DNA of 64,000 nt, from assembly GCA_040882225.1 (NCBI GenBank), contig JBBEBR010000003.1:1-64000 (forward strand), read 5' to 3'. Positions 51,096 to 58,570 of the stretch are shown here, piece after piece; the stretch's first letter is position 1; every line of letters starts with the position of its first letter. The notes beneath the pieces were generated by a model. The model saw only the letters and a program-made list of their open reading frames with translations. It was not told where the DNA came from and did not search any database. Source of the stretch: Gracilimonas sp040882225 (GTDB lineage: Bacteria; Bacteroidota; Rhodothermia; Balneolales; Balneolaceae). The position numbers and the translations under genes are program-made.

Positions 51096-51965
51096 ATGAA
51101 ATTCATTCCATTATTCCTGATTATCACATTTCTGTTTACCCCTTTCGAACTTTATGCCCAGCTCGAAAGAAAAAGAGCAATGCCAGAAGGGCCGGTAGAA
51201 CTCACCTTTATGGCTCCCCGGAATATCAATCTTTACACGGTTGAATCTTTGTCGAAAGGAGAATTGCACTATTCTATTATGCACACTTTTGGAGAAGTTA
51301 AAAGCGGGGTTAAAAATCTATGGGGAATTGATCAGGGCGCAAATGTGCGTTTTAGTTTTGAGTATGGCTTTAGTGATCGTTTCTCCCTGGGATTTGGCAG
51401 ATCAAGTTTGGATAAAATTTATGATTTTACGGCGCGATTGGCTTTAGTAAAGCAGGCTAAAACCGGCGGGCTACCAATTTCAGCTTCGCTTATACCAACC
51501 CTTGGAATCAATACTTCCGACTTCAGTTTTCTCAATCAGGACTACATCTTCACAGACCGTTTAAATTTCGGTTTATCGATTCCGGTTGCCCGAAAGTTCA
51601 ACGAAAAACTAAGTATTCAGGCTTCTCCAATGTTGATTCATTTTAACAGGGTAGGGCCCGAGCTTAATGTGGCCGATCCCGTCACGAATACCTATTATTC
51701 CTTAGGAATTGCTGCCAGATACAAAATAAAGCCCCGCACCGCACTCTCTTTTCAGTATCTACCTTCCCTCAGTAATTTCAAAAAAATAGATCCTAACTTA
51801 GCTATAGGAATAGATATTGAAACGGGCGGACATGTTTTCCAGATGTTCTTTACCACATCAGATGCTCTAAACGATCAATATTTAGTTGCCGGGAATAATG
51901 GGAATTTCTTTGCCAGGGAATTTAGATTCGGGTTTAATGTAAACCGGCTTTTTAATCTCAGATAA
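51096..51965 (+). CDS. DUF5777 beta-barrel protein
   Basis: This 289-residue protein has a signal peptide to about LYAQ. DUF5777 segments: MAPRNINLYTVESLSKGELHY (N-terminal part), HTFGEVKSGVKNLWGID, FSDRFSLGFGRSSLDKIYDF and FAREFRFGFNVNR near the C-terminus. It is an outer-membrane barrel by composition. The family is common next to YceI and Rieske-type genes in this lineage. Third gene of the operon, 14 bases after yceI. Confidence 0.88.
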   Translation: MKFIPLFLIITFLFTPFELYAQLERKRAMPEGPVELTFMAPRNINLYTVESLSKGELHYSIMHTFGEVKSGVKNLWGIDQGANVRFSFEYGFSDRFSLGFGRSSLDKIYDFTARLALVKQAKTGGLPISASLIPTLGINTSDFSFLNQDYIFTDRLNFGLSIPVARKFNEKLSIQASPMLIHFNRVGPELNVADPVTNTYYSLGIAARYKIKPRTALSFQYLPSLSNFKKIDPNLAIGIDIETGGHVFQMFFTTSDALNDQYLVAGNNGNFFAREFRFGFNVNRLFNLR

Positions 51966-52076
51966 ACCTGATTTTTACAGTTCTGTAAATCAGAAAGCCA
52001 CACTCTTAGAGTTGTGCAATAAACTATTCCGAAAATTGTATCTTGGGGAGTCTAAATCCTTAACGCAATTAACGAT

Positions 52077-53354
52077 ATGCGCCCCAACATTTCTTTTTTG
52101 TTTCTGTTGATGTGTCCTTTCATATCCTGCACATCAAGTGATCACAATAACGCCACTTTCCCCGATATCTCCGCTTCGGACATTACCACACATATTACTT
52201 TTTTGGCCGGAGATGATTTGAAAGGGCGTGAATCCGGAACAGCCGAAGAAGCTAAAGCGGCCAATTATATAGCCGATTATTTTCGTGATTTCAACCTGGA
52301 ACCCGCGGGAGATGAGCGCACGTATTTCCAGGAATTCACCATAAATACAGCAACGCTTAAAAATCCCCATACGGATACCACAACCCAAGACTCCACGGCC
52401 GAAAAAAGACTATCCAAAAACGTGGTGGGTTTGTTACAGGGAAATGGAGAATCAGATGAAGTAATAATAATCGGAGCACATTACGACCACCTGGGTTATG
52501 GTGAATTTGGGTCTTTGTATTCCGGAGAACAAAAACGCATTCATAATGGCGCGGACGATAACGCCTCAGGAACAGCCGGTTTATTAGAACTCGCGGAATA
52601 TTTTTCAGCAAACCGCCCACAGACGAATCTGCTTTTCATCGCTTTTTCGGGAGAAGAAATGGGGCTGCTCGGCTCACAGTTTTTTGTAGAAAACACCAAT
52701 ATTGATTTGAGTCAGGCTCGCGCGATGATTAATATGGACATGATTGGGAGAATGCATCAGAATAAACTTCTGATTTTTGGAACGGGAACAACGGAAAACT
52801 GGGCAAATATCCTGACCACAGCCAACTCAGATTCTCTTCAACTTGACCTTGTTCCAGATGGCACCGGAGCAAGCGACCACACCAGTTTTTACTATAAAGA
52901 CATTCCCGTTCTGCATTATTTCACCGATACGCACGCCGATTATCACCGCCCCTCGGATGACACCGGTTACATTAACGCGGAAGGGCAGCGGCTGGTTTTG
53001 GCACATGTTGCACGTGTAATTTCAGCCCTGGATACCTTGCCTAAAGAAAGTCTTGCTTTTATAGCAGCCCCGGGGCAGCAACGCCAAGCAATGGCCATGA
53101 ACGGACCAACTCTGGGAGTGCTTCCCGACTACGGTTATGATGGCACCGGAATGAGAATAACCGGCGTAACAGAAGGCCGAGCCGCTGAACAGGCTGGTTT
53201 AAAAGACGGAGATATCATCATTCAAATTGCCGGTAATCCGCTGGAAGATATTTACGCTTATATGACCGCGCTAAACACCCTTCAAAAAGGACAAAAAACC
53301 ACCATCACCGTACTCAGAAACGGCGAAGAACTAACTTTTGAGTTGCAGCTCTAA
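52077..53354 (+). CDS. M28 metallopeptidase lipoprotein with PDZ domain
   Basis: This 425-residue protein has a signal peptide with lipobox FISC (Cys about 18). M28 zinc-site motifs: GAHYDHLGYG, HNGADDNASGT, FSGEEMGLLGS, NMDMIGR and HADYHRPSDD. A C-terminal PDZ domain (about 335-425) has GMRITGVTEGRAAEQAGLKDGDIIIQIAGNP, which may place peptide tails at the active site. A shorter sibling of the M28 enzyme at 22262, without the PA insertion. First gene of a three-gene unit. Confidence 0.92.
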   Translation: MRPNISFLFLLMCPFISCTSSDHNNATFPDISASDITTHITFLAGDDLKGRESGTAEEAKAANYIADYFRDFNLEPAGDERTYFQEFTINTATLKNPHTDTTTQDSTAEKRLSKNVVGLLQGNGESDEVIIIGAHYDHLGYGEFGSLYSGEQKRIHNGADDNASGTAGLLELAEYFSANRPQTNLLFIAFSGEEMGLLGSQFFVENTNIDLSQARAMINMDMIGRMHQNKLLIFGTGTTENWANILTTANSDSLQLDLVPDGTGASDHTSFYYKDIPVLHYFTDTHADYHRPSDDTGYINAEGQRLVLAHVARVISALDTLPKESLAFIAAPGQQRQAMAMNGPTLGVLPDYGYDGTGMRITGVTEGRAAEQAGLKDGDIIIQIAGNPLEDIYAYMTALNTLQKGQKTTITVLRNGEELTFELQL

Positions 53355-53363
53355 TCTTTCCTC

Positions 53364-54299
53364 ATGAAAAAACTAATACCTGTATTCCTCATTTTTGTGG
53401 CATCTTTTGGCTGCCAGACAAACTCCGATAATGGCTCGAATTTACCTGATTTTCCGGAAGGCGTGCAGGCGATCTCTTTTTTGGGTGATACGCTTCGAAC
53501 CAATATCACACCTCTTCCGGAAGAGTTAGCGGTTCGAATTGATTCACTGAGTGAGGCTGCAAACAAAAGCGGATTAATCACCGAGCACCTGATTTGGGAA
53601 GCCCGAAAAACAGCGTATACCGGAGATTATCGCAAGTCTGTTGAGGAATTCTCCGATGCCATTGCCCATTTTCCTGATGACGCCCGGCTTTATCGCCATC
53701 GCGGACATCGTTACCTCACGCTTCGCGAACTGGATCTGGCAATCAGCGATTTTGAAAAAGCCGCCCAGCTTTTTGAGGGAGAAGATGATATCACCGAACC
53801 GGATGGATTGCCGAATGCCGAAAACAAGCCTTTGAGTTCACTCCAAACAAATACCTGGTATCATCTTGGGTTGGCGCAGTATTTGAAGGGAAATTATGCG
53901 GAAGCGAATGAAGCGTACCGGCAGGGAGTCAGCATCACAACAAATGATGATATGCTCGCAGCGTTTCTATATTGGAATTATATGGCGTTAAGAAAATCCG
54001 GCGACGATATCTCGGCTGGAACATTACTGGACGCTGTTCAGGAAGAGATGGATATCATCGAAAACGAAAGTTATCATCATCTTCTGCTGGTATTTCAGGG
54101 CACTTTTAAAGCCGATGATTTGCTGGATGGAAACGAGTCGGAACTCGATAACGCTACCATTGGCTACGGCCTCGGCTTCTGGCATTCCATAAACGGAAGG
54201 GAAAGCCGAGCCACACAAATTTGGCGACAAGTATATGATTCCGGCAACTGGGCTCCCTTTGGATTTATCGCCAGCGAAGCTGAATTAGCCCGAAATTAA
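53364..54299 (+). CDS. TPR lipoprotein
   Basis: This 311-residue protein has a signal peptide with lipobox SFGC (Cys about 14). TPRs: YRKSVEEFSDAIAHFPDDARLYRHRGHRYLTLRELDLAI (about 85-130) and WYHLGLAQYLKGNYAEANEAY (about 155-180). Located in the cell envelope as a scaffold. It lies nine bases after the peptidase gene and its stop overlaps the start of the AsnB-like gene by one base (TAATG), so the three are co-translated. Confidence 0.85.
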   Translation: MKKLIPVFLIFVASFGCQTNSDNGSNLPDFPEGVQAISFLGDTLRTNITPLPEELAVRIDSLSEAANKSGLITEHLIWEARKTAYTGDYRKSVEEFSDAIAHFPDDARLYRHRGHRYLTLRELDLAISDFEKAAQLFEGEDDITEPDGLPNAENKPLSSLQTNTWYHLGLAQYLKGNYAEANEAYRQGVSITTNDDMLAAFLYWNYMALRKSGDDISAGTLLDAVQEEMDIIENESYHHLLLVFQGTFKADDLLDGNESELDNATIGYGLGFWHSINGRESRATQIWRQVYDSGNWAPFGFIASEAELARN

Positions 54300-56002
54300 T
54301 GGGCTGGTTTACGGGCGTTTTTGGAAAAAATCTTTCTCTCAGAAACAAGATTTCTGAACTTCATCCAGAGCCGCTTTTTACTGTTGATGATGATTTTCTC
54401 TACTTAACCGGCGGTGGAATTTCTGATACGCTTTATTTCTCTGAACAAGAAAATGATGGCGGCTGGCTTGCCTCCGGAATTGGAATTTCTACGGATGAAC
54501 AGCCACAGTTTTTTAGCACAGATTTATGGGCTGAAAGTATTTCGAAAGGTGCAGATTACCTACATCAACAGAACGGCCATTTCGCAGTTGCCCGGTGGAA
54601 TCCCGAAGAACTTGAACTGATAACCGATCAGCTTGGGATGCGCAATATTTTCATTCATCAGGGAGAGGATTGCGTTGTTTTTTCAACTCGTCTTGATTTG
54701 CTTATGAAGCTGGTTCCGGCTTCCATCAACTGGAAAAAATTTGGCAGCAGATGGCTGGCCATTAATCAGTTTTCTTCCGGTAGTTTTATGGATGGAATCC
54801 AGCGATTATCTCAAGGTGGACGGGCGCTTATTAGCAGCGAAAAAGTCACCATTTCTAACCAGCGCTGGAATTACAACCGGCAGAAAAGTTCACCTGAGCA
54901 ATTCAAAAGCTCTTTATTTCAATTCTCGTCCATTGCGTTAAAAGCCAATAAAACGCTCTCGCTGGGGTTATCGGGAGGTTTGGATTCCCGGACTTTATTC
55001 GCTTCCTTGCTTTCTGAACCTGAAGCAAATTGGAGGCTTCATTCCTTTGGCGAAAAAGATCATCCGGATCTGCAAACGGCGCAGCTTTTGAACGGGCCAT
55101 TTGGCAGGCAGCATCACGTTTTTCATCAGGAAATTCCCCCGGCGCAGACGTTGATTGACATGCTTCCCGATTTCGCCGGACAAAGCCTTTTCACGGCCGC
55201 ACCTCCTCATTTGATCTCACTTCAGGCTTACCAAAAAATAGCGGCTTTAAATCTTTCAGTAGTGGATGGCGGTTTCGGTGAAATTGCCCGCCGGCGATTT
55301 TTGGTTTCACTTTTACTTCGGGGGAAAAAATCACTCCTGAACAAAAACACGAATGAAATTATCCCGTACCTGCTGCTCCCGCGGGCTGATATTTTCACCG
55401 CAGAATGCAATGCGGAAATGATGCAAGGTTTTCGGGAGGAACTTTCCGCAGAAATAGAAGCCATGCCCTCCATCTCAGAAACAGGACTCGAAACCTGGCT
55501 CGATTTATTTTCTATCCGCACAAGGGTTCCGAACGGAGCGGGGCCGGAGCAGTCCCGGTCAGATTCTCTTTTGTTCAACTACATGCCTTTTCTGCAACCT
55601 CAGCTCATTGAACAAGCTTTGAACCTTCCGCTGAATCAGCGTAAAAACGCGCGGCTTTTTCGGAAAATAATTAGTGATAAGGCTCCTCAGCTTCAGCAAG
55701 TGAAACTGGTAAAAGGGCAGGTAACATATCCCTATTGGATGAAGGATTTTAATTCGGCTGTGTGGATGCGCGTCAAGCAAAAAGCGGGGAAAAGCTATCA
55801 TAGCAGTCAGCAAATCGACTTTCTCCTGGTGCTGGAAGAGTATGTGCGGGACCTGTTCAGCTCAGCTTCCGCAAAAAATTATCCCGCTTACGATCAGCAG
55901 AAAATCACAAATATAATTACCGGCTTTTATGATGAGAAGAATTTCCACCTCGCCACCGAGCTAAACTGGCTACTGGCATTTGAGGTTTTTCGAGATGGGT
56001 GA
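54299..56002 (+). CDS. Asparagine synthetase B-like protein lacking the glutaminase cysteine
   Basis: This 567-residue protein has a divergent class II glutamine amidotransferase-like N-terminus (about 1-180) that starts MGWFTG instead of MC, so the catalytic Cys2 is absent and glutamine hydrolysis is unlikely. The synthetase half (about 200-567) has the PP-loop SGGLDS (225-230) for AMP formation. It may adenylate a carboxylate and use ammonia or an amine, as in beta-lactam synthetase-like or peptide-tailoring members. It is the last gene of the peptidase-TPR unit. Confidence 0.85.
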   Translation: MGWFTGVFGKNLSLRNKISELHPEPLFTVDDDFLYLTGGGISDTLYFSEQENDGGWLASGIGISTDEQPQFFSTDLWAESISKGADYLHQQNGHFAVARWNPEELELITDQLGMRNIFIHQGEDCVVFSTRLDLLMKLVPASINWKKFGSRWLAINQFSSGSFMDGIQRLSQGGRALISSEKVTISNQRWNYNRQKSSPEQFKSSLFQFSSIALKANKTLSLGLSGGLDSRTLFASLLSEPEANWRLHSFGEKDHPDLQTAQLLNGPFGRQHHVFHQEIPPAQTLIDMLPDFAGQSLFTAAPPHLISLQAYQKIAALNLSVVDGGFGEIARRRFLVSLLLRGKKSLLNKNTNEIIPYLLLPRADIFTAECNAEMMQGFREELSAEIEAMPSISETGLETWLDLFSIRTRVPNGAGPEQSRSDSLLFNYMPFLQPQLIEQALNLPLNQRKNARLFRKIISDKAPQLQQVKLVKGQVTYPYWMKDFNSAVWMRVKQKAGKSYHSSQQIDFLLVLEEYVRDLFSSASAKNYPAYDQQKITNIITGFYDEKNFHLATELNWLLAFEVFRDG

Positions 56003-56428
56003 AAGGATTCTCTGAGCAGTGTGGAATATGAAACCCACCCAAGTTTTCGTTAACCAACTCCGCCCTTGTCATCTCGAACGCATGTGAGAGATCCGCGGTG
56101 GTGGAGTGGGAACTGCTTTACTAAAATACTGACTTAGTCAATTTTCAAAGAATTAGCCCATAACAACATCTTTAGATTTCTCGTATCCACTCGAAATGAC
56201 AACTTTAAGGGCATTTAAAAACTTGTAGCCACTACTGAGTTTTCGTTAACCAACTCCGCCCTTGTCATCTCTGCCGGAAGGCATTCCTTTGGAAGAACAC
56301 ATGTGAGAGATCCGCGGTGGTGGAATGGGAACTGCTTTATTAAAATGACAAGTGCTTTAGAGTCAAACAACATTCAAATGGCTAAACACAGTTATTTCAT
56401 ATACATTAAGCCGAACACAATCTACTAA
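56003..56428 (+). repeat. Inverted-repeat elements A and B left of the GIY-YIG gene
   Basis: Element A 56067-56201 (135 bases): starts TGTCATCTCGAACG, contains GAGAGATCCGCGGTGGTGG, ends CACTCGAAATGACA. Element B 56263-56350: starts TGTCATCTCTGCCGGAAGG, same central GAGAGATCCGCGGTGGTGG, ends AAAATGACA with the right part deleted. Each is preceded by TTTTCGTTAACCAACTCCGC. There is no gene. Confidence 0.85.
56067..56201 (+). repeat. Element A (terminal inverted repeats TGTCATYTCGA)
   Basis: 135 bases with imperfect terminal inverted repeats: left TGTCATCTCGAACG..GAGAGATC, right AGATTTCTCG..ACTCGAAATGACA. Nearly identical to element D (57009-57143), including about 45 bases of left flank. Confidence 0.85.
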
Positions 56429-56779
56429 ATGGCATATTCAGTTTACATAACCACGAACTCCACAAAAAGCACACTTTATGTAGGGGTCACAAATGATATC
56501 CCATCACGAATATGTGAACACGGACTGAATGCAGGAAAACCAGAAACATTTGCTGGCAGATATAGCTGTTACTTTTTAGTCTATTACGAGGAGTACAAAT
56601 ATGTTAATGATGCTATTCAAAGGGAGAAGGAAATCAAGAAATGGAGACGAGAGAAAAAGGAAAAACTGATAGCAACCTCAAATCCAGCCAAAGAATTTCT
56701 TAATGAAAATCTGGGCTTGTATCCTTTTGGTGATTATGCTGATGTGAGGAACATTAGAAATCGTAGAAATACCAATTGA
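56429..56779 (+). CDS. GIY-YIG nuclease, stand-alone
   Basis: This 116-residue single-domain GIY-YIG (UPF0213/YhbQ-like) protein has VYITTNSTKSTLYVGVTND, with VYI and YVG as the two hallmark tripeptides, the conserved Arg in DIPSRICEHG, the Glu helix TFAGRYSCYFLVYYEE, and KWRREKKEKLI at the C-terminus. The family cuts DNA strands near ends or junctions. It has no other domain, so targeting must come from repeats or partners. Two copies of a TIR element lie on each side, suggesting gene and repeats move together. It is also AT-rich relative to neighbours. Confidence 0.88.
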   Translation: MAYSVYITTNSTKSTLYVGVTNDIPSRICEHGLNAGKPETFAGRYSCYFLVYYEEYKYVNDAIQREKEIKKWRREKKEKLIATSNPAKEFLNENLGLYPFGDYADVRNIRNRRNTN

Positions 56780-57209
56780 CAACCCCACCCTCTGTCATCT
56801 CTGCCGGAAGGCATTCCCTTGGAAGAACGGGTGTGAGAGATCCACGGTGGTGGAGTGGGAACTGTTCTGTTAAAATACTTACTCAGTTATTTCTCAGCAA
56901 CTAGCCCCCAACGCAACTATAGATTCCTCGCATCCGCTCGGAATGACAAATTTTGTGGTGGCATGGAATATGAAACCCACCCAAGTTTTCGTTAACCAAC
57001 TCCGCCCTTGTCATCTCGAACGCATGTGAGAGATCCGCGGTGGTGGAATGAGCGTTGCTTTGTTAAAATGCTGACACTGTCATTTCCTCACTACAAATTT
57101 CGCAATAGCACTTGTAGATTTCTCGTATCCACTCGAAATGACAACTTCTGGGGCAAGCAAAAACTTGTAGCCACTACCAAGCTTTCGTTAACCACTCTTC
57201 AGGGAGCCT
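56780..57209 (+). repeat. Inverted-repeat elements C and D right of the GIY-YIG gene
   Basis: Element C 56793-56948: TGTCATCTCTGCCGGAAGG start like B, central GTGAGAGATCCACGGTGG, end CATCCGCTCGGAATGACA. Element D 57009-57143 matches element A, and its flank GGAATATGAAACCCACCC matches the flank of A at 56023 on. There is no gene. Confidence 0.85.
57009..57143 (+). repeat. Element D, near-identical to element A
   Basis: TGTCATCTCGAACG start, GAGAGATCCGCGGTGGTGGA, end CACTCGAAATGACA. With A it forms a pair of direct repeats of about 220 bases, including flanks, on the two sides of the GIY-YIG gene. Confidence 0.85.
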
Positions 57210-58373
57210 TCACCCCAACGCCTGCGCTACATCCTCCCAGATATCTTCCACGTCTTCAAGCCCCACGGAAAGCCGGATTAAACCCTGACTGATTCCCACA
57301 CTTTCGCGCTCTTCTTCGGATAACTTGGAATGTGTAGTTGAGGCCGGGTGCGTTGCGATACTTCTGGAATCGCCCAGGTTGGCGGTAAGCGAAAACATGT
57401 TCAACGAATCGAGGAAGTTTTTACCGGCTTGCAGCCCACCCTTGATGCCAAACGTTACGATTCCGCCGCCCATTGTCATCTGCTTTTTAGCGGTTTCGTA
57501 ACCGGGATGGTTTTCTAAAAAAGGATATTTCACCCATTCTACCTTTGGATGATTTTGAAGCTGCCTGGCAATTTCCAATGCGTTTTGGGAATGCTTTTCC
57601 ATACGCAGGGGAAGAGTCTCTAAACTTTTCGATAACAGCCACGCATTAAATGGCGACAGGCTTGGGCCAGAATGCCGCGCAAATCCTTCAATGGAATCAA
57701 TCAAATCTTGTTTTCCGGCGATTACCCCGCCCAGGCTTCTGCCTTGTCCGTCGATATATTTTGTGGCGGAATGAATGACTAAATCGGCTCCATATTCAAT
57801 TGGGTTTTGAATAACCGGCGTCGTAAAGCAGTTATCCACGATGTAAATGAGGTTATGCTTTTTAGCCAGTTTTCCTACCATTTCCAGGTCGATGATATCC
57901 AACGCGGGATTTGAAGGTGTTTCCAGGTACAGTATTTTGGTTTGCGGGGTGATGGCTTTTTCCCACTCCGAAAAATCCGTCAGTGATACATAATTGGTTT
58001 TAATATTCCACTTCGGAAAAATCTCGGTCAGCAGTTTATGTGTTGACCCAAAAACCGATCGTGAGGAAAGAATTTCATCGCCCGAATTTAATAAAGCGGC
58101 AAAGGTGGTAAAAATAGCCGCCATTCCCGAGGCGGTCGCCCAACCTGCCTCGGCGCCCTCCATCAGGCAGATTTTCTCGATAAACTCCGCTACATTCGGA
58201 TTTGAATAACGGCTGTATACATTCCCTTCCACCTCTCCGGCAAACATCGCGCGCATGTGTTCGGCATCCTCAAAAACATAACTCGAGGTCATGTACATGG
58301 GCACGGCGTGCTCGTTGAAAGAAGATCGTTCTAACTGTGTTCGGATGGCTTGGGTAGCTTTACGCTTTTTCAT
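57210..58373 (-). CDS. metZ: O-succinylhomoserine sulfhydrylase
   Basis: This 387-residue PLP enzyme of the Cys/Met metabolism family has phosphate-binding SRYSNPN (54-60), ATASGMAAI (79-87), the aspartate in YIVDNCFTTP (about 177-186) for the pyridine nitrogen, and K205 in HSATKYIDGQG as the Schiff-base lysine. It makes homocysteine from O-succinylhomoserine and sulfide. The sequence is closer to MetZ than to MetB/MetC, but paralogues with cystathionine gamma-synthase activity cannot be excluded. Single gene. Confidence 0.9.
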   Translation of the reverse strand: MKKRKATQAIRTQLERSSFNEHAVPMYMTSSYVFEDAEHMRAMFAGEVEGNVYSRYSNPNVAEFIEKICLMEGAEAGWATASGMAAIFTTFAALLNSGDEILSSRSVFGSTHKLLTEIFPKWNIKTNYVSLTDFSEWEKAITPQTKILYLETPSNPALDIIDLEMVGKLAKKHNLIYIVDNCFTTPVIQNPIEYGADLVIHSATKYIDGQGRSLGGVIAGKQDLIDSIEGFARHSGPSLSPFNAWLLSKSLETLPLRMEKHSQNALEIARQLQNHPKVEWVKYPFLENHPGYETAKKQMTMGGGIVTFGIKGGLQAGKNFLDSLNMFSLTANLGDSRSIATHPASTTHSKLSEEERESVGISQGLIRLSVGLEDVEDIWEDVAQALG

Positions 58374-58474
58374 TTTTCCGGTCGTGATTGATGAGTGTGA
58401 GTGAGTTCCCCAAGATAATACATTAGAAACCTGAGTGCGAAATTACATGAATTCTCGTAGGCTCCACTGCGAAA

Positions 58475-58494
58475 CAAGGGGTTGCAACCCCTTG
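58475..58494. terminator. Perfect 20-bp palindrome, terminator or dispersed repeat
   Basis: CAAGGGGTTGCAACCCCTTG, flanked by GCG/GCGG. It lies between the end of the M14 gene and the start of metZ on the same strand. It lacks a T-run on the minus strand, so it may be a dispersed palindrome rather than a classic terminator. Confidence 0.55.
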
Positions 58495-58570
58495 CTGCGG
58501 CTCTAAAAGTCTTATTTCTCCGCAAAGGGAAAGGAAGGAAGACTATCTTAATCGGTACTCTCTCAAAGCC

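Noticed and set aside
58475..58494. Treating the palindrome as a certain rho-independent terminator
   Set aside because: No T-run follows on the relevant strand, so it is left as terminator-or-repeat.
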